Notes: generated from the sequence alone by a model not told the origin. A stretch of 64,000 nt of DNA from RYN-230 sp963713815 (GCA_963713815.1 CAVQNH010000007.1:1-64000), one strand, 5' to 3'; numbered from the stretch's first letter, positions 8,906-17,114 are shown. Numbers and translations are program-made.

Positions 8906-9526
8906 CTAATTCGCATCGATGGAATCGCCGGGCGGCTCAGGGGGAAGATCACCAAAAATCCGCCGAGCTCGCGCATCGTGTGACTCACTGCTAGGCAGGC
9001 CGCCTCCCGTCACCTGTAGATCGCTTCGGGCCGATTCGTAAAACGCATCACGAGCTACATCAACTGCGGCTCTCGCAGTCCTCCAGTCAGAGTTATTCCC
9101 TGTAAGGAGTGCGCGTGCGTACGCCTCAAGCCGCCAAGCATGTTCATGCCAGTTTCTGCCAGCCGCCACAGTCTGAGGATGACCAAGCAGAAGAACAGTT
9201 TCCCACTGCCTAGCTCGCTCGTTTTCCGCAGCCGCTAGCAAATCAAGATTCTCCTGAGTCGGGATCAGCGGCTCAAGATCGCTACCAAGAAGACCCCTTC
9301 CAGCCGCGATGCGTCCTGCGATATTGATCATCTCCTTGACCGACTGAGCGTACGAGGCATAAGCCTCTACGCGTCGATCGTCCCATCGGCTATCTAGCGC
9401 TCGTTTCCACCGAGCGCGTTCTGTGGCCGCTGTGGTTAGGTACGACGCCAGAGCGCCGATGATCACACCCAAAAGCACTAGTGCCTGGTTTAGAAGCTGC
9501 ACTATGACATCATCTGACAGTATCAA
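8906..9526 (-). CDS. Hypothetical membrane-anchored helical protein
   Basis: A 206-residue protein with one N-terminal membrane helix (LLNQALVLLGVIIGALASYL, about 11-30), a basic-aromatic stretch TERARWKRALDSRWDDRR and a long alpha-helical body (EAYASYAQSVKEMINIAGRI, NLDLLAAAENERARQWETVL). Short proteins of this form are common in actinobacteria and have no assigned role. Base content is lower in GC than the surrounding genome, like the convergent neighbour at 8210-8746. The frame is intact and ends GDSIDAN. Confidence 0.65.
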   Translation of the reverse strand: MILSDDVIVQLLNQALVLLGVIIGALASYLTTAATERARWKRALDSRWDDRRVEAYASYAQSVKEMINIAGRIAAGRGLLGSDLEPLIPTQENLDLLAAAENERARQWETVLLLGHPQTVAAGRNWHEHAWRLEAYARALLTGNNSDWRTARAAVDVARDAFYESARSDLQVTGGGLPSSESHDARARRIFGDLPPEPPGDSIDAN

Positions 9527-9990
9527 CCACTCGGCAGCGTAATCCTGACGTCCAGAGCCCGCCTGTTCCGTCTCTGTTCCCGGCTAACACTGATCGGCGG
9601 CGGCGCGAGCGGCCCGGCGGGCCGCCTTGAAGCCGCAGAGAAACTACTCACCACCTCCGCTGAAGGCATCTGTCTGAAGGCATCCGCTGAAGCCATCCGT
9701 ACTCAAGCATCCGTGCCGTGAACCATGATGTGCGGATCATGGGTTCGCTTATCAAACTGCCTGCAGGTCGGATACCAGGCAGCGAGCACGGAGGATAGGT
9801 GAGAATGCTGGCACCGTCCCGCCAGCAAGTCATAACCACACACGATGCAGCCGCCAGATGGACCACATCAGGGCGTCGCCGGGGTCGTCCTCGACCACCT
9901 GCACGCCGGCCGGGCGTGCCGCACATGTGACCTCCTCGCCTCTGGAAGATCAGCCGGTGGTTTACGGCCTCGGGTGGCTACAGTTCGTTC
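9527..9990. other. Intergenic stretch, 464 bp, with a degenerate short repeat
   Basis: No convincing gene. Between about 9658 and 9718 a unit close to CTGAAGGCATCCG recurs four times with drift (CTGAAGGCATCTG, CTGAAGGCATCCG, CTGAAGCCATCCG, CTCAAGCATCCG). The rest has mixed composition and short overlapping frames on both strands that look random. The downstream part must contain the promoter of the gene starting at 9991. Confidence 0.45.
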
Positions 9991-10542
9991 GTGGTCAACG
10001 TCGAGCTGGTCCGCGCCGGCGAACACCTTGTCGGAACGGTTGGCGAGCAGCGGGTCGAGCTCGTGCTCGATATCCCGAACAGTCGTGCTGGCATCCGCGG
10101 CGAGAGCCTCGGCGCGCCGGTCGGGGGCTACTGGCGGATCGAATCCAACTTCAACACTCTTGACTCGGTCGGGCTGTTCCTCGGAGAGTACGATGGCAGA
10201 CCGGTCCATCTGCGAAGCGACGTCCATCTGACGCCTCATTACGCTGTGCGCCACGCCGACGTTTCTGGCGCTGTCGGCGAGCAAGAACTTCGAGCGCATG
10301 TCGCGCCGGTCGAAGCGCCCGCCTACGGGCCGACAGTCATGAGCATCGACGGAGACTTCGACGGGGCCGTAATTACCTTGTTCGTCACCGTCGCGACCGA
10401 TCTGAGCGAGGCTCACATCAACGGGGTCATCGGCGGACACACGATCTGCATCGACGCAGCACTTTCATCGGTCAGCGGACAATATGACGGGCCGGCAGCA
10501 CTGTTCCCACTGCTCGTGAGCTGCCTGCTGTACTTCATCTGA
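9991..10542 (+). CDS. Hypothetical beta-rich repeat protein
   Basis: A 183-residue protein from a GTG at 9991. It consists of loosely repeated beta units with alternating hydrophobic residues and a G-x-[VI]-G hinge: HLVGTVGEQRVELVLDI, SNFNTLDSVGLFLGEYDG, ADVSGAVGEQELRAHV, MSIDGDFDGAVITLFV, HINGVIGGHTICIDA, SVSGQYDGPAALF. This looks like a small solenoid or barrel of about 30-residue hairpins. There is no signal peptide and no ribosome site stands out, so the true start is uncertain. I do not recognise the family. The opposite-strand frame over the same bases is a shadow. Confidence 0.55.
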   Translation: MVNVELVRAGEHLVGTVGEQRVELVLDIPNSRAGIRGESLGAPVGGYWRIESNFNTLDSVGLFLGEYDGRPVHLRSDVHLTPHYAVRHADVSGAVGEQELRAHVAPVEAPAYGPTVMSIDGDFDGAVITLFVTVATDLSEAHINGVIGGHTICIDAALSSVSGQYDGPAALFPLLVSCLLYFI

Positions 10543-10872
10543 CGTCAAGGGCACGGATCACGATGGCGACGGCTGGCCCCCCGGAACCTCGAGCGGGCTT
10601 CGCACATCTAGTCCCAGCGGTGCGCGCTGTCAGATAGCGGAACCTCATACGGGAACACCTCAGGTCGGAGGGGACGCCTGCGAGAGGCCGTCCCGTAAGA
10701 CCCGCCTGGCTTGCCTGACCTCTTCTGAGGCTCCCCTCCCGGTTTTGCGGGGCTGCCGCCGCGGGGTAAGTAGTCGGAAATCCTGTGGTGTGATTCCCGC
10801 CGATGGTCGCCACCTCGCTGTGCCATGTCCTGGGCATCTGTGGAGGATTCCCGGCGGGGTTGTCACCAGTGG
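10543..10872. other. Intergenic stretch, 330 bp, no gene seen
   Basis: Lies between the convergent ends of the beta-repeat protein and the rRNA methyltransferase. I see no convincing frame. Two related short motifs recur (GATTCCCGCCG near 10792 and GATTCCCGGCGG near 10846). A GC-rich stretch at about 10690-10760 may form structure. Confidence 0.4.
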
Positions 10873-11784
10873 TTAGCCGGGACAGCGGTGCCTGAAGGCC
10901 CTGATCTGCAGGTTGACTGTCACTGTGACCGGGCTGGGCATAGCTCGGATGCGGGCAGTCAGCTCCTGCGGCGTGATGTGGCGGGCGCTGGGGCCCATGG
11001 TCACAAGCGCGGTGAGTTCGGCGTGGTCCAGGTTCAGGTGATAGTTCACGGCGATGACGCCGGGTTGGGCATAGTCGCGGTAGGCCTCGGCGAGCCGCCG
11101 GGACTTGCGCTGGTCGATGCCGATCATGCCGAGTGGCCTGATGAGTTCCCGCAAGTGGGCGGCACCAGGCTGGGCGATGATCAGTGTGCCGTCAGGTGCC
11201 AGGATGCGGCCGGTCTCGGCGGCGTTGCGTGGCCCGAAGATGCTCAGCACCACGGCCGCCGAGCGGGCCGCGAGCGGAAGAGGCTGCCATACGTCCGCGC
11301 CGAGGGCCGCTGCCCGCCGGTGCGCCCGGGCGGCACGCCGCAGGGCGGGGACCGACAGGTCGATGCACACGCCGTGCCGGTTCGGCAGGGCGTCCAAGGT
11401 ATGGGCGAGGTAGTAGCCAGTGCCCCCGGCCAGGTCGATCGCCAGGCCCGGCCTGCGGCGGTCATAGTGTGCGGCCAGTGACCGTATTGCCGCGGCGAGC
11501 GGCTGGTAGTGTCCGCCGCTGAGGAACCGGTCGCGGGCTGCGACCATGACGGTGGTGTCGGCGGTGCCCGGCCCGGTCCGGCCACCGGTGAGGTTGGCGT
11601 AGCCGTGGCGGGCGATGTCGAAGCTATGCTTGCGGCCGCACGCCAGGCGGCTGCCGCCCAGGTAGACCGGGCCGGCGCAGACAGGGCACCGCAGATACGT
11701 GACGGCCGCGGCGAGCGCCCGGCGGCGCTCCGCAGGTGAGGGGAAGCTGCCAGGTCGCCGGAAGGCAGGATTGCGTGGGTCCAC
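10873..11784 (-). CDS. RlmA/TlrB-type 23S rRNA (guanine-N1) methyltransferase
   Basis: A SAM-dependent methyltransferase with the N-terminal zinc finger of the RlmA family: LRCPVCAGPVYL and LACGRKHSFDIARHGYANL supply the Cys/Cys/Cys/His ligands. The Rossmann domain follows, with the SAM loop AIDLAGGTGYYLAHTLD and a later IFGPRNAAETGRIL. RlmA(I) and RlmA(II)/TlrB methylate G745 or G748 in domain II of 23S rRNA; the latter gives tylosin-type macrolide resistance together with a second methylation. GTG at 11784 is chosen because codon use upstream of it, back to an ATG at 11889, is much less GC-biased. Even so, about 20 residues more than usual precede the zinc finger, so the start is uncertain. 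A possible leader peptide and hairpin lie upstream. Confidence 0.82.
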   Translation of the reverse strand: MDPRNPAFRRPGSFPSPAERRRALAAAVTYLRCPVCAGPVYLGGSRLACGRKHSFDIARHGYANLTGGRTGPGTADTTVMVAARDRFLSGGHYQPLAAAIRSLAAHYDRRRPGLAIDLAGGTGYYLAHTLDALPNRHGVCIDLSVPALRRAARAHRRAAALGADVWQPLPLAARSAAVVLSIFGPRNAAETGRILAPDGTLIIAQPGAAHLRELIRPLGMIGIDQRKSRRLAEAYRDYAQPGVIAVNYHLNLDHAELTALVTMGPSARHITPQELTARIRAMPSPVTVTVNLQIRAFRHRCPG

Positions 11785-11897
11785 GGAACGTCCCGTCGGG
11801 TCGGAAGGATGACCAGCCGACGGCGGCACGCATGGGACGACGGAGCCACGTGAGGGCTCAAGCCGGAGGGCCGGACGGCCCGTGGCCATCCGGAACA

Positions 11898-11920
11898 GCG
11901 CACCGCCTCAGGCGGTGCGC
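11898..11920 (-). promoter_or_regulatory. Perfect 10-bp hairpin in the methyltransferase leader
   Basis: GCGCACCGCC at 11898-11907 and GGCGGTGCGC at 11911-11920 are exact reverse complements separated by TCA. Read on the minus strand, the TCA loop is the TGA stop of a 16-codon frame. No T run follows, so it does not look like a simple terminator. The position between a short frame and an rRNA methyltransferase resembles translational attenuators. Confidence 0.45.
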
Positions 11921-11958
11921 GGACGCTTGACGTAGCGGTAACCCACGACCGGGAGCAT
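11908..11958 (-). CDS. Possible 16-residue leader peptide
   Basis: An isolated minus-strand frame starts at ATG (11958), reads MLPVVGYRYVKRPRTA and stops at TGA inside the loop of the hairpin. An in-frame TAG lies three codons before the ATG, so it is not the tail of a longer gene. Thirteen of the fifteen codons after the ATG end in G or C. The peptide contains R-P-R, which fits the +x+ pattern (basic, any, basic) at which macrolides are known to stall ribosomes on other leader peptides. There is no clear ribosome site, so it may be chance. Confidence 0.25.
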   Translation of the reverse strand: MLPVVGYRYVKRPRTA

Positions 11959-12324
11959 ACCCGGCTAGCGGACCGCCGATCCGGACCAGACGATCTTGGG
12001 TGACAGATACCGCCGGGATAATGACTGGCGCCGTCACCGCGTGCCGCCTTCCGCGCTCCACGACTCCGCCAGGCTGAGCCCGCTGCGCGCCACCGATGCC
12101 GCGCAGGACGCGATCACGCACGCCACAGCAGCGCTCCGCGCTGCCCTGCCACGGACACCGTCCACCGTTGCCATCGATGCCGGCCGGGCCGCGGCTCCGT
12201 AGGACGACGGGGATGGCTTCCCCGGCGGGCTGGCCCGGAGGCTCCACCGCAGTGGCGGCAAGCCTGGGCTGATTGTGTGGCCGTGTCAGCTGGTCCTGGC
12301 ATTGCGGGAGTCTGCTCGGATCGG

Positions 12325-13530
12325 TCACGGATAAGGCAGGACGGTCGCAGAAAAGTTGATGTCGCCGCTGTTCTCGATGTCCCGGCCAGGGGAGCCGGAG
12401 AAGGAGAATGGCCGGGCGGCAAGCGTCACCGCATTCACTGCGTAGCTGCCTGCTTCGGCCCCGGCGATGAGCCGGTTACCGGCGGGCAGCCACCGGGCCC
12501 AGCCCACGTCCTCGGTCGTCACCAGGCGGGCCGCGCCGACCAGCCGGAGTGCCCCGGTCCTGGTGTTGACGATGCTCAGCATGGAGTGCGGCGTGATGGA
12601 GGGGTCTTGCGGGTTGGTCGTGTTCACGAACACCGCCAGGCGCCTCCCGTCGGGGGAGAACGCGCCGCTGGAGAACAGGCCGCCGTAGGTGAAGCCATAG
12701 CGGCCAGGGCTGCGCACAGTCAGGCTGGCCAGGGTAGAGGTGTTGGTGATCCCGAGCACGCCATGGGAGGTCCAGGCGAGCAGGCTGTAGCTGGCACCGC
12801 GCGGGGTGTAGGTGTCTGTGATGTCGAGGTCCCGGCCGATGACCTTCACGCGCCCCGTCCCAGGGGTCCAGACGGCGACAGTAGCAGGGCGGCGCCTCTG
12901 GCCGGGGGGGCCGGAGTAGACGACGATGCCGCCCGCCACCGGCCAGTTGCCAAGGCCGCCGGACATATGCCAGCCAGCGGGGAGAGTCAGCCGGCGAGGC
13001 CGGCCGATGCCGGCGGCGGGCAACTCGATCAGCCTCGCGGCGGTCTGCACGATGTAGATATGGCGGCCGTCGGCGGATGCGAACACCGAATCTCCGCGGG
13101 CCAGGTACCCGATCCTGCCCGTCGCGATGTCATAGTCTCGGATCGATGCGAGATTCTTGCTGGCGCTGGCCCAGTACAGGTGCCCACCGGCCAGGATTAT
13201 GGGATCGGCTGGCGAGGCATCAACAGTTGCCACGACATGCTGGGCCCGCGTCGCAAGGTTGCCCAGGTGCAGCTGACCGCCATAGTCGACCCAGGCCACC
13301 CGGGCCGGCGGCAGCGTGACACCCGGCGCGCGCGACGCGACCGGCACGCCAGGTATCACGGCACCGTGCCGCGGCCACGCGGTAACAACCCCGGCAGCGA
13401 CCAATCCGGCCAGCAGCAGGCACGCGGTCCCGCCGGCCAGGCGCCGTCGGCGGCGCCGTCGGCGTGCCTCCGCGAAGAGCACCTCGGCCTCGGCGGTGCC
13501 GCGGGGTCGCCGGCCGGGTGGAGCGATCAC
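12325..13530 (-). CDS. Membrane-anchored beta-propeller-like protein
   Basis: A 401-residue protein with an Arg-rich cytoplasmic head (EARRRRRRRRLAGG), one membrane helix (TACLLLAGLVAAGVVTAW, about 35-52) and a large outer domain with repeated strands and blade-like motifs (ASADGRHIYIVQTAARLIEL, SSGAFSPDGRRLAVFVNTT, RWLPAGNRLIAGAEAG). This is the pattern of WD40/TolB-like propellers in secreted or surface proteins. It probably binds a ligand at the cell surface; no catalytic residues are recognised. The start ATG lies 56 bp from the divergent GntR-type regulator, which could control it. Confidence 0.75.
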   Translation of the reverse strand: MIAPPGRRPRGTAEAEVLFAEARRRRRRRRLAGGTACLLLAGLVAAGVVTAWPRHGAVIPGVPVASRAPGVTLPPARVAWVDYGGQLHLGNLATRAQHVVATVDASPADPIILAGGHLYWASASKNLASIRDYDIATGRIGYLARGDSVFASADGRHIYIVQTAARLIELPAAGIGRPRRLTLPAGWHMSGGLGNWPVAGGIVVYSGPPGQRRRPATVAVWTPGTGRVKVIGRDLDITDTYTPRGASYSLLAWTSHGVLGITNTSTLASLTVRSPGRYGFTYGGLFSSGAFSPDGRRLAVFVNTTNPQDPSITPHSMLSIVNTRTGALRLVGAARLVTTEDVGWARWLPAGNRLIAGAEAGSYAVNAVTLAARPFSFSGSPGRDIENSGDINFSATVLPYP

Positions 13531-13586
13531 CAGGCCTCCTCGGGCGCTTGCCCTGCACTCATCATGGAACTACTTTGGCTAGCACT

Positions 13587-13943
13587 ATGTTGAATGTCAA
13601 TATCGACAGGTCAGAGCCGCTCCCGCTACACGATCAGGTCGCGGCGCAGATCCGCCGGGCGATCTCCGACGGCGAGGCCGCCCCGGGCGAGCGCCTGCCG
13701 CTAGCTAAGGACCTGGCGGCGGTGCTGGGGGTGAACAAGAACACCGTCCTTCGCGCCCTGCGCATCCTGCGCGAGGAAGGGCTCCTGGAATTCCGCCGCG
13801 GACGTGGCATCACCGTCGCGGGCACACCCGAACGCGGCGCGGTCCTCGCCCAGGTCAGGAACCTGCTGGAGTTCGCCCAGCAGCAGGGCTACGGCCGCAG
13901 CGAGATCATCCGGATGATTTCCGAGCTGCCACAGGACGCGTAA
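13587..13943 (+). CDS. GntR-family regulator, YtrA subfamily
   Basis: A 118-residue regulator with a winged helix-turn-helix at about residues 10-76 (PLHDQVAAQIRRAISDGE, LGVNKNTVLRALRILREEG, LLEFRRGRGITV) and only a short helical C-terminal tail for dimerisation. This is the form of the small YtrA subfamily, which usually controls ABC transporters or membrane proteins next to it. The ATG at 13587 (MLNVNIDRSEPLPL) fits the family. The expected downstream membrane partner is absent; instead it is divergent from the propeller-like protein at 12325. The intergenic 56 bp are AT-richer than the surroundings and must hold both promoters. Confidence 0.88.
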   Translation: MLNVNIDRSEPLPLHDQVAAQIRRAISDGEAAPGERLPLAKDLAAVLGVNKNTVLRALRILREEGLLEFRRGRGITVAGTPERGAVLAQVRNLLEFAQQQGYGRSEIIRMISELPQDA

Positions 13944-14161
13944 GAAGGCCACAATCCCTTCACGGTGGGCTGCCAGGTGAGGTCGAGAAACGTCCGCACA
14001 TCGGCGTCAGTCTTCTGTGTGTCAAGCTTCCGGCGGGTGCCCGGTCCGTCGTCTCTCCCAAGCCCGGAGGCCATGGATTCTGCATCTCTTCACGGTGAAG
14101 ACGCCTCCGCCGCTGCTGCGCGACGCCGGTCACCCGGATGGCCGCCGGTAGCAACGGGCCG

Positions 14162-15814
14162 CTAGGGGCGCGCACCTACCTGCACATGCACCCACATTCC
14201 TGCGTGCAGGCACGACCACCGCACCAAGCAAGTCCCCGGCTGGACCCTCACATGTGACGATGGCTGTCCTCTACCGAGTGGCACCCCGCGCGTGGCCGGC
14301 CGTTCCAGCCGCATCGCCGGGGGCCGGTCGCCGGGTGCCAGGTCGCCGGGCACCGCCGCCGCGCGGACCGGCCTGCCGTGCTCCGGTGCAGCGGCCACGA
14401 CCGGAGCCGGGCGATTCCCGCGCCGGGGCAGGATCATGCCGAGCGCCGCGCCCACGAGGGCTATCCCCGCTCCGACAGCGGACGCGGTCACGAAGCCCGA
14501 GTTGAACGTGCTCGGGGAGGCGTAGCTTCCGGTGGCGGCGAACGCGGCGCCGAGGATGGCCACGCCGAACGCGCCGCCCAGCTGCCGCATGGTGGTGAAC
14601 GCCCCCGACGCCGTGCCGATGTCGGCGGCGGCCACCGTGCTGGTGGCGGATCTGGTCAGGGCGGGGATGGCCAGCCCGAGTCCTGCACCGGACAAGCACA
14701 TCGGGGCGACCAGCATCCAGTAGCTGACGCCGGGCGCGGCGATCGCCGCGATCCAGGCCATCCCGGCGGTCTGGGCCAGCAGTCCGGTGACCACCAGCGA
14801 TCGTGCACCGATCCGGTCCGCGAGAGCACCGGCCCGCGGCGCGATCAGGAACGGGACGATGCCCCACGGGAGCAGGCGGAGCCCGGCATGGAACGGGTCC
14901 TGGCCTAGCACCACCTGCTGGAACTGGGGCATGAGGAAGATCGCACCGGTCAGCGATGCATTGAGCAAGAAGACCACGGCGTTACCGGCCGAGAAAGCGC
15001 GGGCCCGGAACAGGCGCGGCGGCAGCATGGGACGGGCCGCCCGGCGCTCCCAGGCCACGAAGGCCAGCGCGGCCAGCGTTCCGGCGGCCAGCGAGCCTGC
15101 GGTCTCCGCGCTCCCCCAGCCAGCCGAGTTGCCGCGCACCAGCCCCCACACGAGCCCCAGGGCCGCCGCGGTGACCAGCAGCAGGCCGGGCACATCCACC
15201 GTCCCGCCCGACCGGGCGGTCTCCCTCAGCCGGCCCAGGACCAGCGGGATGGCGGCCAGCGCCACCGGCACGTTGAGCCAGAAGATCCACGGCCAGCCCA
15301 GGCCCTGGGTGACCGCCCCGCCGAAAACGGGCCCGAGCACCGCGGCGAGCGCCGTCACGCTGCCGTAGATCCCGATCGCCCAGCCGCGCCGCGCGGGCGG
15401 GAACGCGCCGTTCAGCAGGGCCAGGGCCATCGGCATGATCATCGCCGCGCCTGCGCCCTGCACGGCGCGGGCCGCGATCAGGACGCCGGCATCGGGGGCC
15501 AGCGCGCACGCCGCGGACGACACCGCGAACAGGGCCAGCCCGGCCGCGAAGATCCGGCGGCGGCCCAGGCGGTCACCGGCCGCTGCCGCGGTCATGAGCA
15601 GCACCGCGAAGCTCAGCGTGTACGCGTTGACCGTCCATTCCAGGTCGCCCAGGGAAGCGCCCAGGTGGTGGCGGATCGCCGTGAGGGCGGTCGCGACCAC
15701 CAGGGCGTCGAGAATCACCATGAACGACGCCAGCGAGGCCAGCCCGAGCACCCACCGCTGTTCCGGTGTGGTTCTGGCGGGCCGCCCGCTGATCTCGCTC
15801 TTCGTCCGCAGCAC
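14162..15814 (-). CDS. MFS drug exporter, DHA2 (EmrB/QacA) family
   Basis: A 14-helix major facilitator exporter of 550 residues, expected to pump drugs or cationic compounds out of the cell with proton exchange. The motif A loop GDRLGRRRIFAAGLALF, the motif C region VLGPVFGGAVTQGLGWPWIF and the paired central helices are visible. Helices end near residue 470 (GAALGMILPRRG). A tail of about 75 residues rich in Pro/Arg/Gly follows, which is unusual and may be readthrough. The GTG start at 15814 has an excellent AAAAGGAG ribosome site. The gene is divergent from the ECF sigma factor at 15979, and tandem repeats fill the promoter region. Confidence 0.88.
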   Translation of the reverse strand: MLRTKSEISGRPARTTPEQRWVLGLASLASFMVILDALVVATALTAIRHHLGASLGDLEWTVNAYTLSFAVLLMTAAAAGDRLGRRRIFAAGLALFAVSSAACALAPDAGVLIAARAVQGAGAAMIMPMALALLNGAFPPARRGWAIGIYGSVTALAAVLGPVFGGAVTQGLGWPWIFWLNVPVALAAIPLVLGRLRETARSGGTVDVPGLLLVTAAALGLVWGLVRGNSAGWGSAETAGSLAAGTLAALAFVAWERRAARPMLPPRLFRARAFSAGNAVVFLLNASLTGAIFLMPQFQQVVLGQDPFHAGLRLLPWGIVPFLIAPRAGALADRIGARSLVVTGLLAQTAGMAWIAAIAAPGVSYWMLVAPMCLSGAGLGLAIPALTRSATSTVAAADIGTASGAFTTMRQLGGAFGVAILGAAFAATGSYASPSTFNSGFVTASAVGAGIALVGAALGMILPRRGNRPAPVVAAAPEHGRPVRAAAVPGDLAPGDRPPAMRLERPATRGVPLGRGQPSSHVRVQPGTCLVRWSCLHAGMWVHVQVGARP

Positions 15815-15847
15815 GGGTATCTCCTTTTGAGCTGTTCGTCATCGGTG

Positions 15848-15902
15848 GTTGAGGCACCGCTGGAAGGCACCACTGGTTGAGGCACCACTGATTGAGACAC
15901 CG
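15848..15902. repeat. Short tandem repeat in a divergent promoter
   Basis: A unit near GTTGAGGCACCACTG (15 bp) recurs about four times with small changes (GTTGAGGCACCGCTG, GAAGGCACCACTG, GTTGAGGCACCACTG, ATTGAGACACC). It lies between the MFS exporter and the ECF sigma gene. A copy change would alter promoter spacing. Confidence 0.6.
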
Positions 15903-15978
15903 GAGGACGCGGATTCTTGGCGATGACTTCGGGCCGCCTCCGGTGTCCTTACCTATGCGGCCGATGCTGGGAGGACCC

Positions 15979-16095
15979 GTGCAGACTGACCCCGTGCAGA
16001 CTGACCCCGTGCGATCGACCCGTGCAGATCGACCCGTGCAGATCGACTCTGTGCAGATCGACTCTGTGCAGATCGGCTCTGTGCCCGCCGACGCC
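15979..16095 (+). repeat. 15-bp tandem repeat at the sigma factor N-terminus
   Basis: Units of 15 bp such as GTGCAGACTGACCCC and GTGCAGATCGACTCT follow one another about seven times, encoding VQTDP and VQIDS. One or two central copies are irregular (GTGCGATCGACCC). Each unit begins with GTG in the sigma frame. Length changes would be in frame. Confidence 0.85.
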
Positions 16096-17106
16096 CTGGC
16101 CCGCGCCCAGGCCGGGGATGGTCAGGCGTTCCAGGAGCTCACCGACCCTTATCGAGGCGAGCTTCAGCTGCACTGCTACCGGATCCTGGGCTCGCTGGCC
16201 GATGCCGAGGACGTGATGCAGGAGACGCTGCTGGCCGCCTGGCGGGGGCTGCCGCAGTACCAGGGGCGGGCCTCCCTGCGCGCCTGGCTGTACCGCATCG
16301 CCACCAACCGGTGCCTGAACGCGTTGCGGGCCAGTGGCCGCCGCCCACGCCCGCAGCCCGGCCCGCCGCCGTTCACGCCGCCCGAGCCGACCCGCCGGGG
16401 AGAACCAGTGTGGCTAGAGCCTTACCCGGATGCCCTGCTCGACGAGCTGCCGGATGCCGCGCCGGGCCCGGATGCGCGCTACGAGGCCGAGGAGACCATC
16501 ACCCTGGCCTTCGTGGCCGCCGTGCAGCACCTGCCGCCGCGGCAGCGGGCGGTGCTGCTGCTGCGTGACGCGCTCGGCTTCCGGTCCGCTGAGGTGGCCA
16601 GCATGCTGGACACCAGCGAGGTCTCGGTGAATAGCGCCCTGCAGCGGGCCCGGCGCACGATGGCGGCCCAGCTCCCCGGCCCGGACCGGGAGCAGGCGCC
16701 GCTGCCCCACTCGGCCCGCGAACGCAACCTGGCCGCGCGCTTCGCGGCCGCGTTCACCCGCGGTGACATCGACGGCGTGGTGGCGCTGCTGACCGAGGAC
16801 GCCTGGTACACGATGCCGCCCGTCACGCTGGAATACCAGGGCCGGACGGCCATCGCGGAGTTCCTGCGCGAGAGCCGTCGCTGGCGCGGCCGTAACGGTT
16901 ACCGGCTGATCCCGACCCGGGCCAACGGCCAGCCCGCCTACGGGTGCTACGTCCAGGACGCGCACGCGGCGATCTGCCACGCGCACGGCCTGATCGTGCT
17001 GACCCTCGAAGGCGACCAGATCTCGGCCATCACCCGCTTCGTGGACCACAGCGTCCTGGCCCGTTTCGGGCTGCCCCGCACGCTCCCGACAGCACCCAGG
17101 TCGTAG
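15979..17106 (+). CDS. ECF sigma factor with C-terminal SnoaL-like domain
   Basis: An RNA polymerase sigma factor of the long ECF class that carries a SnoaL/NTF2-like domain in place of a separate anti-sigma factor. Region 2 contains LADAEDVMQETLLAAWRGL, region 4 contains LPPRQRAVLLLRDALGFRSA and SEVSVNSALQRARRTM. The SnoaL-like domain (about residues 235-365) includes AFTRGDIDGVVALLTEDAWY. In this class the C-terminal domain controls sigma activity. GTG at 15979 is chosen for its GGGAGG site; ATG at 15955 is an alternative. The first 35 residues are a 5-residue tandem repeat, each unit beginning with a GTG in frame, so several starts are possible. Confidence 0.85.
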   Translation: MQTDPVQTDPVRSTRADRPVQIDSVQIDSVQIGSVPADALARAQAGDGQAFQELTDPYRGELQLHCYRILGSLADAEDVMQETLLAAWRGLPQYQGRASLRAWLYRIATNRCLNALRASGRRPRPQPGPPPFTPPEPTRRGEPVWLEPYPDALLDELPDAAPGPDARYEAEETITLAFVAAVQHLPPRQRAVLLLRDALGFRSAEVASMLDTSEVSVNSALQRARRTMAAQLPGPDREQAPLPHSARERNLAARFAAAFTRGDIDGVVALLTEDAWYTMPPVTLEYQGRTAIAEFLRESRRWRGRNGYRLIPTRANGQPAYGCYVQDAHAAICHAHGLIVLTLEGDQISAITRFVDHSVLARFGLPRTLPTAPRS

Positions 17107-17114
17107 GGTTCCGG

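Larger units (their letters stand above)
11785..12324. other. Intergenic stretch, 540 bp, with possible leader of the methyltransferase
   Basis: No full-length gene is convincing. The right part (about 11960-12320) shows only short frames with mixed codon use. The left part contains a 16-codon minus-strand frame and a perfect hairpin (listed separately) in front of the rRNA methyltransferase. The promoter of that gene must also be here. Confidence 0.4.

Noticed and set aside
9868..10440. A 190-codon minus-strand frame opposite the beta-repeat protein
   Set aside because: It looks acidic and protein-like at first, but it lacks a start signal and the plus-strand frame has clearer repeats and hydrophobic pattern. 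Still, the choice of strand here is not certain.
10543..10872. Possible insertion-sequence remnant or small RNA
   Set aside because: The stretch has GC-rich structure and two related short motifs, but no terminal inverted repeats, target duplication or transposase motif could be seen.
13944..14161. A 61-codon minus-strand frame (THKTDADVRTF-like) before the MFS gene
   Set aside because: It overlaps the end of the GntR gene, shows no family resemblance and has no ribosome site.
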